Position numbers and translations under genes: made by a program. Below the pieces are notes generated by a model that was not told the DNA's origin, searched no databases, and saw only the letters and a program-made list of their open reading frames with translations. A stretch of 64,000 bases of DNA from Tectiglobus sp965247245 (lineage in GTDB: Bacteria; Pseudomonadota; Alphaproteobacteria; Rhizobiales; Hyphomicrobiaceae), in the NCBI GenBank assembly GCA_965247245.1, contig CBDFGV010000002.1, positions 248,001 through 312,000 of the forward strand, in the 5' to 3' direction. This document shows, piece after piece, positions 17,956 to 26,155 of the stretch (the stretch's first letter is position 1; each line of letters begins with the position of its first letter).

Positions 17956-17985
17956 CTCCAGGGGCCATCCGGTCCCTGGAGTTTT
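17956..17985 (+). terminator. Hairpin plus T run after the binding-protein gene (partial terminator/attenuator)
   Basis: CTCCAGGG pairs with CCCTGGAG, extended by three more pairs (one G-T) around the loop ATCC and followed by TTTT. It lies 14 bases after the stop codon. The permease genes on the same strand have only a short further gap, so it most likely lowers read-through and protects the upstream message rather than ending the operon. Confidence 0.7.
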
Positions 17986-18057
17986 AACTTGCGCACTCAG
18001 AGCGACCTGATTCAGGTGCCAGTGTTATCTGTCATTTAGAAGGCTTAGCGAAGCACA

Positions 18058-19029
18058 ATGCTGCAATACATCACCAAGCGCTTGCTGCTTATGATACCGA
18101 CCCTCGTCGGTGCAGCGGTGTTCATTTTCTTCCTATTGCGTCTTATCCCCGGCGACGTTTGCGAATTGCGACTTGGCGCGGGTGGCGAAGCGGTTGATCC
18201 CGAACAGTTAGCGCTCTGTCATACACAGCTTGGTTTGGACCAACCACTGATGGTCCAGTTCTTCGATTTCCTCGTCAATATGGCGACATTCAACTTCGGC
18301 GACTCGATGTGGACAGGCCGACCGATTACTTATGAAATCGGCTTGCGCTTTGAACTGTCACTGCAAGTTGCGATCATGGCGACGCTGACTTCCGTCATCA
18401 TCGCGTTGCCGCTGGGCACACTCTCAGCCGTCTACCAGAACACCTGGATCGACTATGTTGTTCGTACATTCTCGATTGCCGGTATCGCTATTCCATCATT
18501 CTGGCTCGGCATTCTGATCATTCTGGGATTGCTGACGTTTACCCAATATGCGTTTGGCACGGCCTGGATGCCACCGATCGAGTTTAGATCGTTCTGGGAT
18601 GACCCGTGGCACAACATGTCCCAGCTCTTCTGGCCCGCGGTTGCGACAGGCTACAGATACTCGGCCGTTGCCACGCGTATGACGCGCTCGTCATTGCTGG
18701 AAGTTCTTCGTGAGGACTATGTGCGCACGGCCCGAGCGAAAGGTTTGATCGAGAAGATCATCATCAATCGTCACGCCTTAAGCAACGCGATGTTGCCGGT
18801 GGTCACCGTGATCGGGATCGAATTTGCCTTCTTGATGGGCGGTCTGGTCGTCACGGAGCAGGTCTTCAATCTGAACGGCATCGGACGCCTGTTCGTCGAC
18901 TCTGTGACCAACCAGGACTTCGCGATGACGCAGTATCTGGTGATGCTGGTGGTTGCGATCTTCGTGTTCACCAACTTCGTTGTGGACGTCATGTACGCAT
19001 GGCTCGATCCACGCATTCGCTACAGCTGA
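18058..19029 (+). CDS. ABC transporter permease (DppB/OppB-like)
   Basis: 323 residues, six membrane segments. The N-terminal YITKRLLLMIPTLVGAAVF and the segment LRLIPGDVCELRLG are typical for DppB. The EAA-type cytoplasmic loop that docks with the ATPase is DYVRTARAKGLIEKIII. Starts at an ATG (18058), 116 bases after the binding protein. It forms the transmembrane channel together with the next gene's product. The second periplasmic loop (EFRSFWDDPWHNMSQLFW) is characteristic of peptide importers. Confidence 0.94.
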   Translation: MLQYITKRLLLMIPTLVGAAVFIFFLLRLIPGDVCELRLGAGGEAVDPEQLALCHTQLGLDQPLMVQFFDFLVNMATFNFGDSMWTGRPITYEIGLRFELSLQVAIMATLTSVIIALPLGTLSAVYQNTWIDYVVRTFSIAGIAIPSFWLGILIILGLLTFTQYAFGTAWMPPIEFRSFWDDPWHNMSQLFWPAVATGYRYSAVATRMTRSSLLEVLREDYVRTARAKGLIEKIIINRHALSNAMLPVVTVIGIEFAFLMGGLVVTEQVFNLNGIGRLFVDSVTNQDFAMTQYLVMLVVAIFVFTNFVVDVMYAWLDPRIRYS

Positions 19030-19040
19030 GGATTGCTTCA

Positions 19041-19934
19041 ATGGCTACAGTTGACTCAAAAATTGACCAGTTAGAAGACCTCCGCGATCGTTCAGGCTGG
19101 TTCAAGCAGTTCATGCGGTTCCTGCGCAAGCAGCCGCTGGGTTCAGCAGGACTACTGATTGTTATTGTGATGGTCGTTGTGGCGATCTTCGCTCCGTTTC
19201 TCAGCTCGCTAGACCCAGAGGCCAACTCCTTTGAAACGATGTTGGTTGCACCTGGTATCGAGCACTTCCTGGGAACGGATGAGTTCGGCCGGGATGTTCT
19301 GACACGGATCATGTACGGCGCCCGGACGGCGTTGTTCGTCGGCCTGACGTCAGCCTTCATCGGCTCGACAATTGGTCTTGTGCTCGGGGTTGCCAGCGCC
19401 TACTTCGGCGGCCGCTTCGACTTGATCTTCCAGCGGGTCATGGACGTGTTCATGGCCTTCCCGATCATCATCCTGGCGCTGGCTATCGTTTCTATCCTGG
19501 GTACAGCTACTCACAACGTGATCGCGGCGATTACGCTACCGTTCATCCCGCGTTGCGCACGTGTGGTTCGATCGTCGGCTCTGGCCATTCGTGAAATTCC
19601 GTACATCGATGCGGCCCGAGCGAACGGGTTCTCGAACTCGCGTATCATTCTGCGCCACATGGTGCCGAACGTGATGGCACCATACCTGATCATGCTGACG
19701 GCAGCTGTCGGCCAGGCCATTCTGCTTGAAGCCTCACTGTCATTCCTTGGTCTCGGTGTGCAGGAACCAACGCCAGCTTGGGGACTGATGCTGCGGAACG
19801 CCCAGGACTACATCGAGAGTGCGCCGTGGGTGGCTATCTGGCCCGGCTTCGCAATTACCCTCGCTGTGTTTGGGTTCAACATGTTCGGCGACGCTGTGCG
19901 AGACTCACTCGATCCGAGGCTCAGGTCGCAGTAG
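19041..19934 (+). CDS. ABC transporter permease (DppC/OppC-like)
   Basis: About 297 residues from the ATG at 19041, chosen because GAGGA lies nine bases upstream; an earlier in-frame start at 18999 would overlap the end of the DppB-like gene. It has the OppC N-terminal segment (a hydrophobic helix after FLRKQPLGSAG), the HFLGTDEFGRDVLTRIMYGA motif and the coupling loop IPYIDAARANGFSNSRII. The last gene of the operon, followed 26 bases later by a strong terminator. Functionally it completes the peptide-type importer. Confidence 0.94.
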   Translation: MATVDSKIDQLEDLRDRSGWFKQFMRFLRKQPLGSAGLLIVIVMVVVAIFAPFLSSLDPEANSFETMLVAPGIEHFLGTDEFGRDVLTRIMYGARTALFVGLTSAFIGSTIGLVLGVASAYFGGRFDLIFQRVMDVFMAFPIIILALAIVSILGTATHNVIAAITLPFIPRCARVVRSSALAIREIPYIDAARANGFSNSRIILRHMVPNVMAPYLIMLTAAVGQAILLEASLSFLGLGVQEPTPAWGLMLRNAQDYIESAPWVAIWPGFAITLAVFGFNMFGDAVRDSLDPRLRSQ

Positions 19935-19960
19935 CGGCCCAACGCTCACCTTCCGAATCA

Positions 19961-19992
19961 AAAGGCCCGGGTCGCAAACCCGGGCCTTTTTT
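19961..19992 (+). terminator. Rho-independent terminator of the ABC transporter operon
   Basis: A 12-bp perfect stem (AAAGGCCCGGGT with ACCCGGGCCTTT), loop CGCAA and a T run (TTTTTT). The upstream side has an A run, so it may also stop transcription of the convergent SDR gene on the minus strand. Confidence 0.93.
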
Positions 19993-20033
19993 GTTGCCAG
20001 TCCTGACAGTACTCAGAAAAGGGGCGTGCTTAA

Positions 20034-20786
20034 CTAGCACTGCGTGCCCCCGTTGACCTGAATCATATCACCGTTGACGAACGCGCCTGCATCAGACGCC
20101 AGCATCGATACAACAGCCGCGACTTCACTTGGGTCGCCGAGGCGCCCAACCGGGATTTTCGAAGCCTGTTCGTTAATGTGAGCGGTCATGGCAGGGTCAT
20201 CATGCTCGGACTTGATGGGTCCTGGGGAGATGATGTTTGCCGTAACACCCTTCGGCCCGAATTCCTTTGCGAGCGACTTGGTCAATCCCCAGGCCGCATG
20301 CTTCGATGCCGAAACATGAGCCCGGCCGTTATAGCCGTTGATCGCATTCATGCCGGCGAAATTGATGATCCGTCCCCATCCACGCTCGACCATGCCGGGC
20401 AGGCAAGTCTGCGCCAACCAGAAGGTTGCGTTGAAATTGACATTGATGACCTCGTGCCATTCGGCGGCATCAATCTCAAGGAAGGGCTTGTGCGGGCGGA
20501 TTGCGGCATTCGTAACCAGCACATCGATATTGCCCAAGCCAACGATGGCCTCGTTGGCCACGCGCTTGGCAAAGTCAGGGGTTCCGATATCGCCCATGGC
20601 GACAACTGCCTTGCGACCGAGGCTTTCCACTTCAGCCGCGACGGCGTCGCATTGATCCTTCTTGAACCGCCCATTGATGGCGATGTCGAAGCCATCTGCG
20701 GCTAGTTTGAGCGCGATGGCGCGCCCGATGTTCTGGCCGGCGCCTGTGATGAGAGCGGCGCGGCCATTGCCTTCAGTCGATGTCAT
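20034..20786 (-). CDS. Short-chain dehydrogenase/reductase (SDR) family protein, catalytic Tyr replaced
   Basis: 250 residues. The N-terminal cofactor motif is TGAGQNIGRAIALKLA, followed by VTNAAI and the end motif GDMIQVNGGTQC. The classical Y-x-x-x-K of active SDRs reads HVSASKHAAWGL, with Val at the Tyr position while the Lys is kept. It may therefore be a non-standard enzyme or use another general acid. It lies 39 bases after the isocitrate-lyase-like gene and is likely co-transcribed with it. Likely 3-oxoacyl or hydroxyacid substrate by context only. Confidence 0.85.
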   Translation of the reverse strand: MTSTEGNGRAALITGAGQNIGRAIALKLAADGFDIAINGRFKKDQCDAVAAEVESLGRKAVVAMGDIGTPDFAKRVANEAIVGLGNIDVLVTNAAIRPHKPFLEIDAAEWHEVINVNFNATFWLAQTCLPGMVERGWGRIINFAGMNAINGYNGRAHVSASKHAAWGLTKSLAKEFGPKGVTANIISPGPIKSEHDDPAMTAHINEQASKIPVGRLGDPSEVAAVVSMLASDAGAFVNGDMIQVNGGTQC

Positions 20787-20825
20787 TGGAAGTATCCTGT
20801 GGTCGCGTTCGCAGAATGATAACGC

Positions 20826-21722
20826 TTACTCAGCAGCCTCGGCCTGGTCGGGATCGGCAAACTTCACACGGATATCGTCCCAATAGTCGGTGTCGAAGCG
20901 GGCAAAGACTTCGCGAACGCCGATGCCTTCATTGGGATCCGGCAGTGTGTTGCGTTCTTTCAGATCAGAGAGGAGGCTCTCGCACTCCATAATCACGCTG
21001 CGCATAAGCATGCCTGGGAGGATGGCAATCTTGAAGCCAAGGTCGCGTGCCTGATCCATGGTGAGGTCGGGTGTCTTGCCACCTTCAACGTAGTTGAACA
21101 GACACGGCCCCTTGACCTTCTCTGGTACGGCCTTGAGTTCATCCATTGTTTGCGGTGCCTCGACAAAGGCAATATCAGCTCCTGCTTCTAGCGCGGCGTT
21201 GGCCCGGTGAATCGCTTCCTCAATGCCGAGTTTGGCGCGGGAGTCGGTGCGGGCGATCAGCATGAAGTTCGGGTCGCTCTTTGCGCTCGCTGCGGCCCGG
21301 ATCTTTGCGACGTACTCCGGTAGCGGAATGAGCTCCTTATCATCAAGGTGGCCACACTTCTTCGGGAAGCCCTGATCTTCGATATGGATCGCCGCGACAC
21401 CGGCCTTCTCGTACTCTTTGATTGTGCGCGTGATGTTGAGCTCATTGCCGTATCCAGTGTCAGCGTCAGCGACGACCGGAATTCTTGCCGCATCGGCGAT
21501 CATGCTGGCATTGGCCACCATCTCGGTCATTGTCATCAGACCATAGTCAGGAAGACCACCGCGGGACATCGATGTGCCGGCACCGGTCATGTAGGCGGCG
21601 TCAAAGCCGGCATTGCCGATCAAGGTTGCCGTTATGCCATCGTAGCAGCCTGGTGCAATGACCATGCCCTCGCCTTCGATCATGGCTCGGAATTTCTGAC
21701 GAACGGGAAGTGTATTGGTCAT
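20826..21722 (-). CDS. Isocitrate lyase/PEP mutase family protein
   Basis: 298 residues, a single TIM barrel. Family marks: GCYDGITATLIGNAGFDA, the metal site in VVADADTGYGNE and the lyase loop FPKKCGH, which fits the K-K-C-G-H signature of isocitrate lyase and methylisocitrate lyase. Many relatives cleave 2-methylisocitrate or 2,3-dimethylmalate, or act on oxaloacetate; the exact reaction cannot be decided. It lies 39 bases before the SDR gene on the minus strand, forming a two-gene unit. The C-terminus is Asp/Glu-rich (DPDQAEAAE). Confidence 0.9.
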   Translation of the reverse strand: MTNTLPVRQKFRAMIEGEGMVIAPGCYDGITATLIGNAGFDAAYMTGAGTSMSRGGLPDYGLMTMTEMVANASMIADAARIPVVADADTGYGNELNITRTIKEYEKAGVAAIHIEDQGFPKKCGHLDDKELIPLPEYVAKIRAAASAKSDPNFMLIARTDSRAKLGIEEAIHRANAALEAGADIAFVEAPQTMDELKAVPEKVKGPCLFNYVEGGKTPDLTMDQARDLGFKIAILPGMLMRSVIMECESLLSDLKERNTLPDPNEGIGVREVFARFDTDYWDDIRVKFADPDQAEAAE

Positions 21723-21810
21723 GGCGTGTCCTCTTCGACAAACGGATCAATCGTCCTTGAACCGCATTTGGCATGGCCGGAATCCGCCCGGCAAGTGCAA
21801 CCGTACCAAA

Positions 21811-22329
21811 TCAGATATCGGTTGACCGTGGATTATAGACTTTTCCGGGTATTCGAGGCGGTTTCATCGGCAAAACAGGTGGCGGAACGATTTTCGTGTT
21901 TAAACCGCCCTGCTGTTCGAAGATTTCGTTATTGAACGGCTTGATAACCATCAGTTTCCCGTTCTGTTTTGAAGCCTCCTCCATCTCGTCCTGGAGGGAC
22001 TCAGCAATCTTCTGGCTCCAAGGGAAACTGTAGTAACGCGGTTCACTGGAACCTGGCAGACGCATCCAGAGATAGATCGCCTTTCCTTCCGCAAAGTCGA
22101 TGCCGAGGATATGTGCGCGGTCGACATTTCTTTCGAACCACGCCAACTTTTTCGGCTTTGGCTTTGAGAGCAGCTCGGCTAAAGACACGTAACCCAATGG
22201 TAGCATGGCGATCCCGACGGCCAGGGCTACGGTTCGGATCCACATGTGGCGCGGTGACCAGATTGAGATGCTGGCCAGCACCATCATGCCGGCAGCCACA
22301 CCGAAGAACAAAAAGAACATCGCATCCAT
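21811..22329 (-). CDS. Membrane protein with proline-rich tail, third gene of ExbBD-like operon
   Basis: 172 residues. Two N-terminal hydrophobic helices (about residues 3-22 and 29-50), a mixed soluble region, then a proline-rich tail (PPPVLPMKPPRIPGK). I recognise no family. It follows the ExbD-like gene by 27 bases and is surely in the same operon. By topology it could anchor a periplasmic or cytoplasmic domain. The Pro-rich end recalls TonB-type linkers, but there is no TonB C-terminal domain, so that likeness may be accidental. Confidence 0.7.
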   Translation of the reverse strand: MDAMFFLFFGVAAGMMVLASISIWSPRHMWIRTVALAVGIAMLPLGYVSLAELLSKPKPKKLAWFERNVDRAHILGIDFAEGKAIYLWMRLPGSSEPRYYSFPWSQKIAESLQDEMEEASKQNGKLMVIKPFNNEIFEQQGGLNTKIVPPPVLPMKPPRIPGKVYNPRSTDI

Positions 22330-22356
22330 TGGGGTCGCTTCCTTGCCTTCTTGCCG

Positions 22357-22962
22357 TTACTTGCTCGTCCCACCGGTAATCAAAGGTCGGTAAATCGTCG
22401 ATACGCTATCGTCGATGAGGTCACCGTCTTTCGTCAGGCGGAATGAAAAGATCGTACGTTCCTGATTGTGTCTGGTCAGGACAACACTGCTTTGCAGCAA
22501 CTGTCGTGTCGCTTCGAGCCTGGTGCGAACGCTGACCACGACCTTGACCGGAACAATGGTTCCCGGTGGGATGTAACCATACATGTGCGCATTGACCGTA
22601 TACTCACCGGCCGGGATGCCACGACTGTAGGAGACCTCGTAGTTCAGCTCGGTGGCATCACCATCAACTCCGAGGTCATCGCGCAGCAGATTAAACGTTT
22701 CGTTGCCCTTGTTCCAGAAGCCGACCGCATCGCCTTCAGGGCCACGAACCCAGAGGTCGACATCATAGGGCTTCTCAACCGGCCAGTGCATCTCGACGAT
22801 AACGTTGCCCGGCGCTTTGTGGTCTTGCGCTTCAACCTCAGCCTCATTGATGTGCGGCAACAGCATCACGACCATGGCGACGAAACCGATCAGCGCCAGC
22901 AAGATAACGTCGCGAAAGACGGTATCAGAACCGATGTCCTCGAATTCGTCGAGTTCGTTCAT
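22357..22962 (-). CDS. ExbD-like single-pass membrane protein with unusual periplasmic beta-domain
   Basis: 201 residues. A short acidic N-terminus, then one membrane helix beginning FRDVILLALIGFVAMVVML: the Asp at its start matches the conserved Asp of ExbD/TolR proton channels. The rest (about residues 50-190) is a periplasmic domain rich in beta-type sequence (VDLWVRGPEGDAVGFW, later GIPAGEYTVNAHMY), which resembles a carbohydrate/bacterial Ig-like sandwich rather than the normal ExbD domain. Its ATG overlaps the stop of the ExbB-like gene (ATGA, 22959-22962). The ExbD assignment is by topology, Asp and partner. Confidence 0.75.
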   Translation of the reverse strand: MNELDEFEDIGSDTVFRDVILLALIGFVAMVVMLLPHINEAEVEAQDHKAPGNVIVEMHWPVEKPYDVDLWVRGPEGDAVGFWNKGNETFNLLRDDLGVDGDATELNYEVSYSRGIPAGEYTVNAHMYGYIPPGTIVPVKVVVSVRTRLEATRQLLQSSVVLTRHNQERTIFSFRLTKDGDLIDDSVSTIYRPLITGGTSK

Positions 22963-23606
22963 TTCCGGCCAGCCTCACCTTGCTCAACAATGGCGCCGAG
23001 AAGATTAACGGTGCCCGTGGCCAGCATGCGGTAGTTGATCGTCAGCCAAAGATTGAGAATGGCACCCAAGAGCGTTGTATAGAGCGCGACCGACATGCCT
23101 GAGATCAAGCGCCCGATCATGCCTGCAATGTTGCTTGAATCGGCTGCCGACTTTGCATCAATACCGGACAGCGCCACGATGAACCCGATGACGGTACCGA
23201 TAAGGCCCAGAAAGACGAGAATGTTCGCAATCTGACGCACGATCGAGATCTTGTGAGTCAAGCGCATGCGCAACAGATTTATCTGGATCATGCGATTATC
23301 GGGATCAGAGAAATCGGCGGTCTCAAGATAGTCCCGCGCCCGTGATCCCGGCCCGAACTGTCCGCTTTTCACATCATCCAATGCCGACGTTGTCTGCCAG
23401 ATTTTAAGCCCGCAGAGACCGAGGCCATAAACGAAAACGGCCGTAATGATCAGCGCAGCAATCCATACGTTCTCGGCAAACAGTCCGTTCAACCAGCCTT
23501 GGAAATAGGCTGCGATTACGATTGCGAACCCGACTGCATTGATGAGGCCGAAACGCATGAGAAGAACATGGCGGTGCTTATCTCCGCCCATTGCATCAAC
23601 GGCCAT
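22959..23606 (-). CDS. MotA/TolQ/ExbB proton-channel family protein
   Basis: 215 residues. Two hydrophobic helices (about 16-38 and 47-67), a cytoplasmic loop (70-120), then two helices carrying the family pattern VFLGLIGTVIGFIVALSG and SGMSVALYTTLLGAILNL. The GTV and the Thr-containing segment correspond to the proton-path helices of ExbB/TolQ. Overlap with the ExbD-like gene supports a stator complex driven by the proton motive force. What it energises is unknown; no TonB or OM receptor is next to it. Confidence 0.85.
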   Translation of the reverse strand: MAVDAMGGDKHRHVLLMRFGLINAVGFAIVIAAYFQGWLNGLFAENVWIAALIITAVFVYGLGLCGLKIWQTTSALDDVKSGQFGPGSRARDYLETADFSDPDNRMIQINLLRMRLTHKISIVRQIANILVFLGLIGTVIGFIVALSGIDAKSAADSSNIAGMIGRLISGMSVALYTTLLGAILNLWLTINYRMLATGTVNLLGAIVEQGEAGRK

Positions 23607-23650
23607 TCGTTTGTTTGCTCGCAGCTATTTCGGATCGTGTACTTCACGCA

Positions 23651-23684
23651 TGAATAGCACAGGCCTTCAAGCGAAAGCTATTCA
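23651..23684. promoter_or_regulatory. 8-bp inverted repeat upstream of the ExbB-like operon
   Basis: TGAATAGC and GCTATTCA form perfect 8-bp arms separated by 18 bases, starting 44 bases upstream of the ATG at 23606, within a 160-base intergenic region. It fits an operator or the end of a structured element. Nothing else is recognisable there. Confidence 0.4.
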
Positions 23685-23766
23685 CATCACACCCTAGTTA
23701 TACGTGCGTCATCCGGATCGGATCGGTCCGCGCCAGTCGATGTGGGCCTACGACGGTGAACCGGGA

Positions 23767-24906
23767 TTAATCGTTGGCATGCCACCACTTGCCATCGACC
23801 ACGACGGCATCAGCGTTGATCTTCTGCCCACCCGTCATCGTGTCGCCCGTGACATCCTCATAAACGTATTCACCATCTGCAACTGAAAGGATCGAGGCAT
23901 CACCAGCTGCACCGGGCTTAAATGTACCCAGCTCAGGCCGATTGAGAGCCTTGGCGGCATTGATGGTGGAGCGCTCAATGACTTCGGGCAACGGCATGCC
24001 GAGGCACAGGAACTTCGACATCGTCGTCACCTGATCATAGGCCGGGCCGTTTATGCACAATTGATGAACATCGGAAGAAATCGTGTCGGGCGGGAAGCCG
24101 TTGGCCAGCATCTGTCGGGCAATCTTGAACGAGAACGAGCCTTTGCCGTGACCGATATCAAAGATCACGCCGCGGTCTCTCGCTGCGAGCACAGCGGCCT
24201 TGACCTTCCCCTGCCCTGTCGTCGGACTATTTGGGAAGGGCCGGAAACAGTGGGTCAGGACATCGCCCGGCCGCAGCATATCGACGACTTCATCATAACT
24301 GGGTGGTGGATGATCGATATGTGCCATCACTGGCATACCGATTTCCTCACCGACTTGTAAGGCTGCCTGCAATGGCGCGGCGCCTTGATCGCCCGAAGCG
24401 TGCAGGCCAACACGCGCCTTGATGCCGACAATCACATCGCGGTTTTCGTCGGCCACCTTGGCACAATCGGCTGGTGCCATCAGTTCAAGATTGCGGCTTT
24501 CGCCGTACATGATTGAGTTTGAGAAGGCATAGATGCCGGCGTAGGAGACGTGGAGATAGGCCAGGATGCGAACCTGGCTCGGTTCAATGACGTGCTTACG
24601 AAAACCAGCGAAGTTTCCAGGACCGGCTGACCCCGTATCGATCGATGTCGTAACGCCACTTGTCCGGCAGAATTCCTCCGCATCGATGCCAAGCGATGTG
24701 CCGCCCCAATAGACGTGTGTATGCAGGTCAATAAGGCCTGGTGATACGATTTTGCCGGACACGTCTCGGACATCCGTGCCTGGTCCAGCCTCAATGTTCT
24801 CGCCAACCTCGGTCACCTTGCCGTTGGCGAAGGCGACGTCGCGGACACCGTCGATGTTCTGGGACGGGTCGATGACGCGTCCGCCACGCAGGATGAGGTC
24901 AGTCAT
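23767..24906 (-). CDS. Amidohydrolase/deacetylase family metallohydrolase
   Basis: 379 residues. The metal-binding motif DLHTHVY (H-x-H) is followed by a candidate carboxylated lysine in VIVGIKARVG, then AHIDH, THCF and SSDVH, as in the dihydroorotase-like deacetylase subfamily. The start, with an ILRGGRVIDPSQN composite domain, is typical of this superfamily. It lies downstream of the tartrate-dehydratase-like gene (44 bases) and probably hydrolyses an amide or acetyl bond of a catabolite. The substrate is not defined by sequence. Confidence 0.87.
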   Translation of the reverse strand: MTDLILRGGRVIDPSQNIDGVRDVAFANGKVTEVGENIEAGPGTDVRDVSGKIVSPGLIDLHTHVYWGGTSLGIDAEEFCRTSGVTTSIDTGSAGPGNFAGFRKHVIEPSQVRILAYLHVSYAGIYAFSNSIMYGESRNLELMAPADCAKVADENRDVIVGIKARVGLHASGDQGAAPLQAALQVGEEIGMPVMAHIDHPPPSYDEVVDMLRPGDVLTHCFRPFPNSPTTGQGKVKAAVLAARDRGVIFDIGHGKGSFSFKIARQMLANGFPPDTISSDVHQLCINGPAYDQVTTMSKFLCLGMPLPEVIERSTINAAKALNRPELGTFKPGAAGDASILSVADGEYVYEDVTGDTMTGGQKINADAVVVDGKWWHAND

Positions 24907-24950
24907 AGATCGCTCCCTTCAGTCGGTCTCTTATCGGTCGAACTCTATTC

Positions 24951-26111
24951 TCAGGCCAGCTCGCTCACAACAGCATAGAAGTTTGACTTGCCCTCGAACC
25001 CTAGCCCCGGAAGCTCGGGCAGACCGACATAGCCATCGGCAATCTCAAGACCATCCGTGAAGCCGCCAACCGGCTGATGCGTGCGCGGATAGGCTTCGGT
25101 GCCGCCAAGCCCCAATCCGGCCGTGATATGCAGTGACAGGAGATGACCACCATGAGGGTAGATGCTCTGGCGTGACCAACCTTCTTCTTCAACCATCTCA
25201 ATTGTGCGCAGATATTCGCAAATGCCATAGCTCAAGGCGCAATCAAATTGCAGCAAGTCTTTGCCTGGCCTCAGTCCCCCATAGAGCAAAAGGTTTTTGG
25301 CATCCCACATCGACAGCAGGTTCTCACCGGTAGCCAGCGGGCTTTCATACTGCTTCGCGACTTCGGCATGCAGGTCGAAGTCGAGTGGGTATCCAGGTTC
25401 TTCGTACCAGCGCAGACGATAAGGGGCGAGTGCACGACCATAGGCCAACGCCTCATCGAGTGACAATCGGCCGTTAGCATCAACGGCGAGGCGTTCGGAT
25501 GGAACCAATTCCAAGACAGCCTCAAGACGACGGACGTCCTCATCAATGGGTGCACCGCCGACCTTCATTTTTACGACGGTAAACCCATCATCGAGATGGC
25601 CGCGAATTTCATCCTGAAGCTCCGGCAAACCGCGACCCGGGGCGTAATAACCTCCGCCGACGTACACCGGCACGCGGTTTGGCCACTTACCGGTTCCGTA
25701 GTGCTTGGCCAGAAATGCATAGAGTGGCTCGCCGGCGATCTTGGCCGCCGCATCCCAGACCGCCATGTCGAGCGTGGCGGCGGCAACGGCCCGATCGCCG
25801 TGACCGGCCGGCTTTTCCTTCTGCATCATGGCAGCCCAGACCTTAAACGGGTCGAGGTTGTCGCCTGCGGCGTTGAGCAAAGTGTCAGGATCGGCAGAAA
25901 GTATGCGCGGGATCATACGATCACGGCAGATCGCATTCTGACTGTACCGCCCCGTACCGCTGAAGCCATAGCCAACAACCGGCTTGCCGTCTCGCATGAC
26001 GTCGGTGACGACGGCGACGAAACCGGTTGTCATATCGGAAAAGTCCATCGCCGCATTTGAACGCTTCTCGCCGGTCGAGATCGTGCGTTCCTTGATATCG
26101 ACAATGCGCAT
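24951..26111 (-). CDS. D(-)-tartrate dehydratase-like enzyme, enolase superfamily
   Basis: 386 residues. The barrel residues of the mandelate-racemase group are visible: K-x-K in VVKMKVGG (K181/K183), metal ligands in AVDANGR (D211), WYEEPG (E237) and ATGENLL (E263), and the catalytic His in YPHGGH (H320). The N-terminal AGDNLDPFKVWAAMM and the segment CALSYGICEY agree closely with what I remember of D-tartrate dehydratase (TarD) from Bradyrhizobium. It would dehydrate a D-hydroxyacid such as tartrate to oxaloacetate. Named from memory, so a related acid-sugar dehydratase remains possible. Confidence 0.85.
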   Translation of the reverse strand: MRIVDIKERTISTGEKRSNAAMDFSDMTTGFVAVVTDVMRDGKPVVGYGFSGTGRYSQNAICRDRMIPRILSADPDTLLNAAGDNLDPFKVWAAMMQKEKPAGHGDRAVAAATLDMAVWDAAAKIAGEPLYAFLAKHYGTGKWPNRVPVYVGGGYYAPGRGLPELQDEIRGHLDDGFTVVKMKVGGAPIDEDVRRLEAVLELVPSERLAVDANGRLSLDEALAYGRALAPYRLRWYEEPGYPLDFDLHAEVAKQYESPLATGENLLSMWDAKNLLLYGGLRPGKDLLQFDCALSYGICEYLRTIEMVEEEGWSRQSIYPHGGHLLSLHITAGLGLGGTEAYPRTHQPVGGFTDGLEIADGYVGLPELPGLGFEGKSNFYAVVSELA

Positions 26112-26155
26112 GGACTGCTCCGGTCTTGTTACAGTTACTCAGGCTGACGCAGTGG

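Noticed and set aside
22357..22962. Calling this gene plain ExbD or TolR
   Set aside because: Only the membrane helix with its Asp matches; the periplasmic part is a different beta-rich domain, so the name would overstate the evidence.
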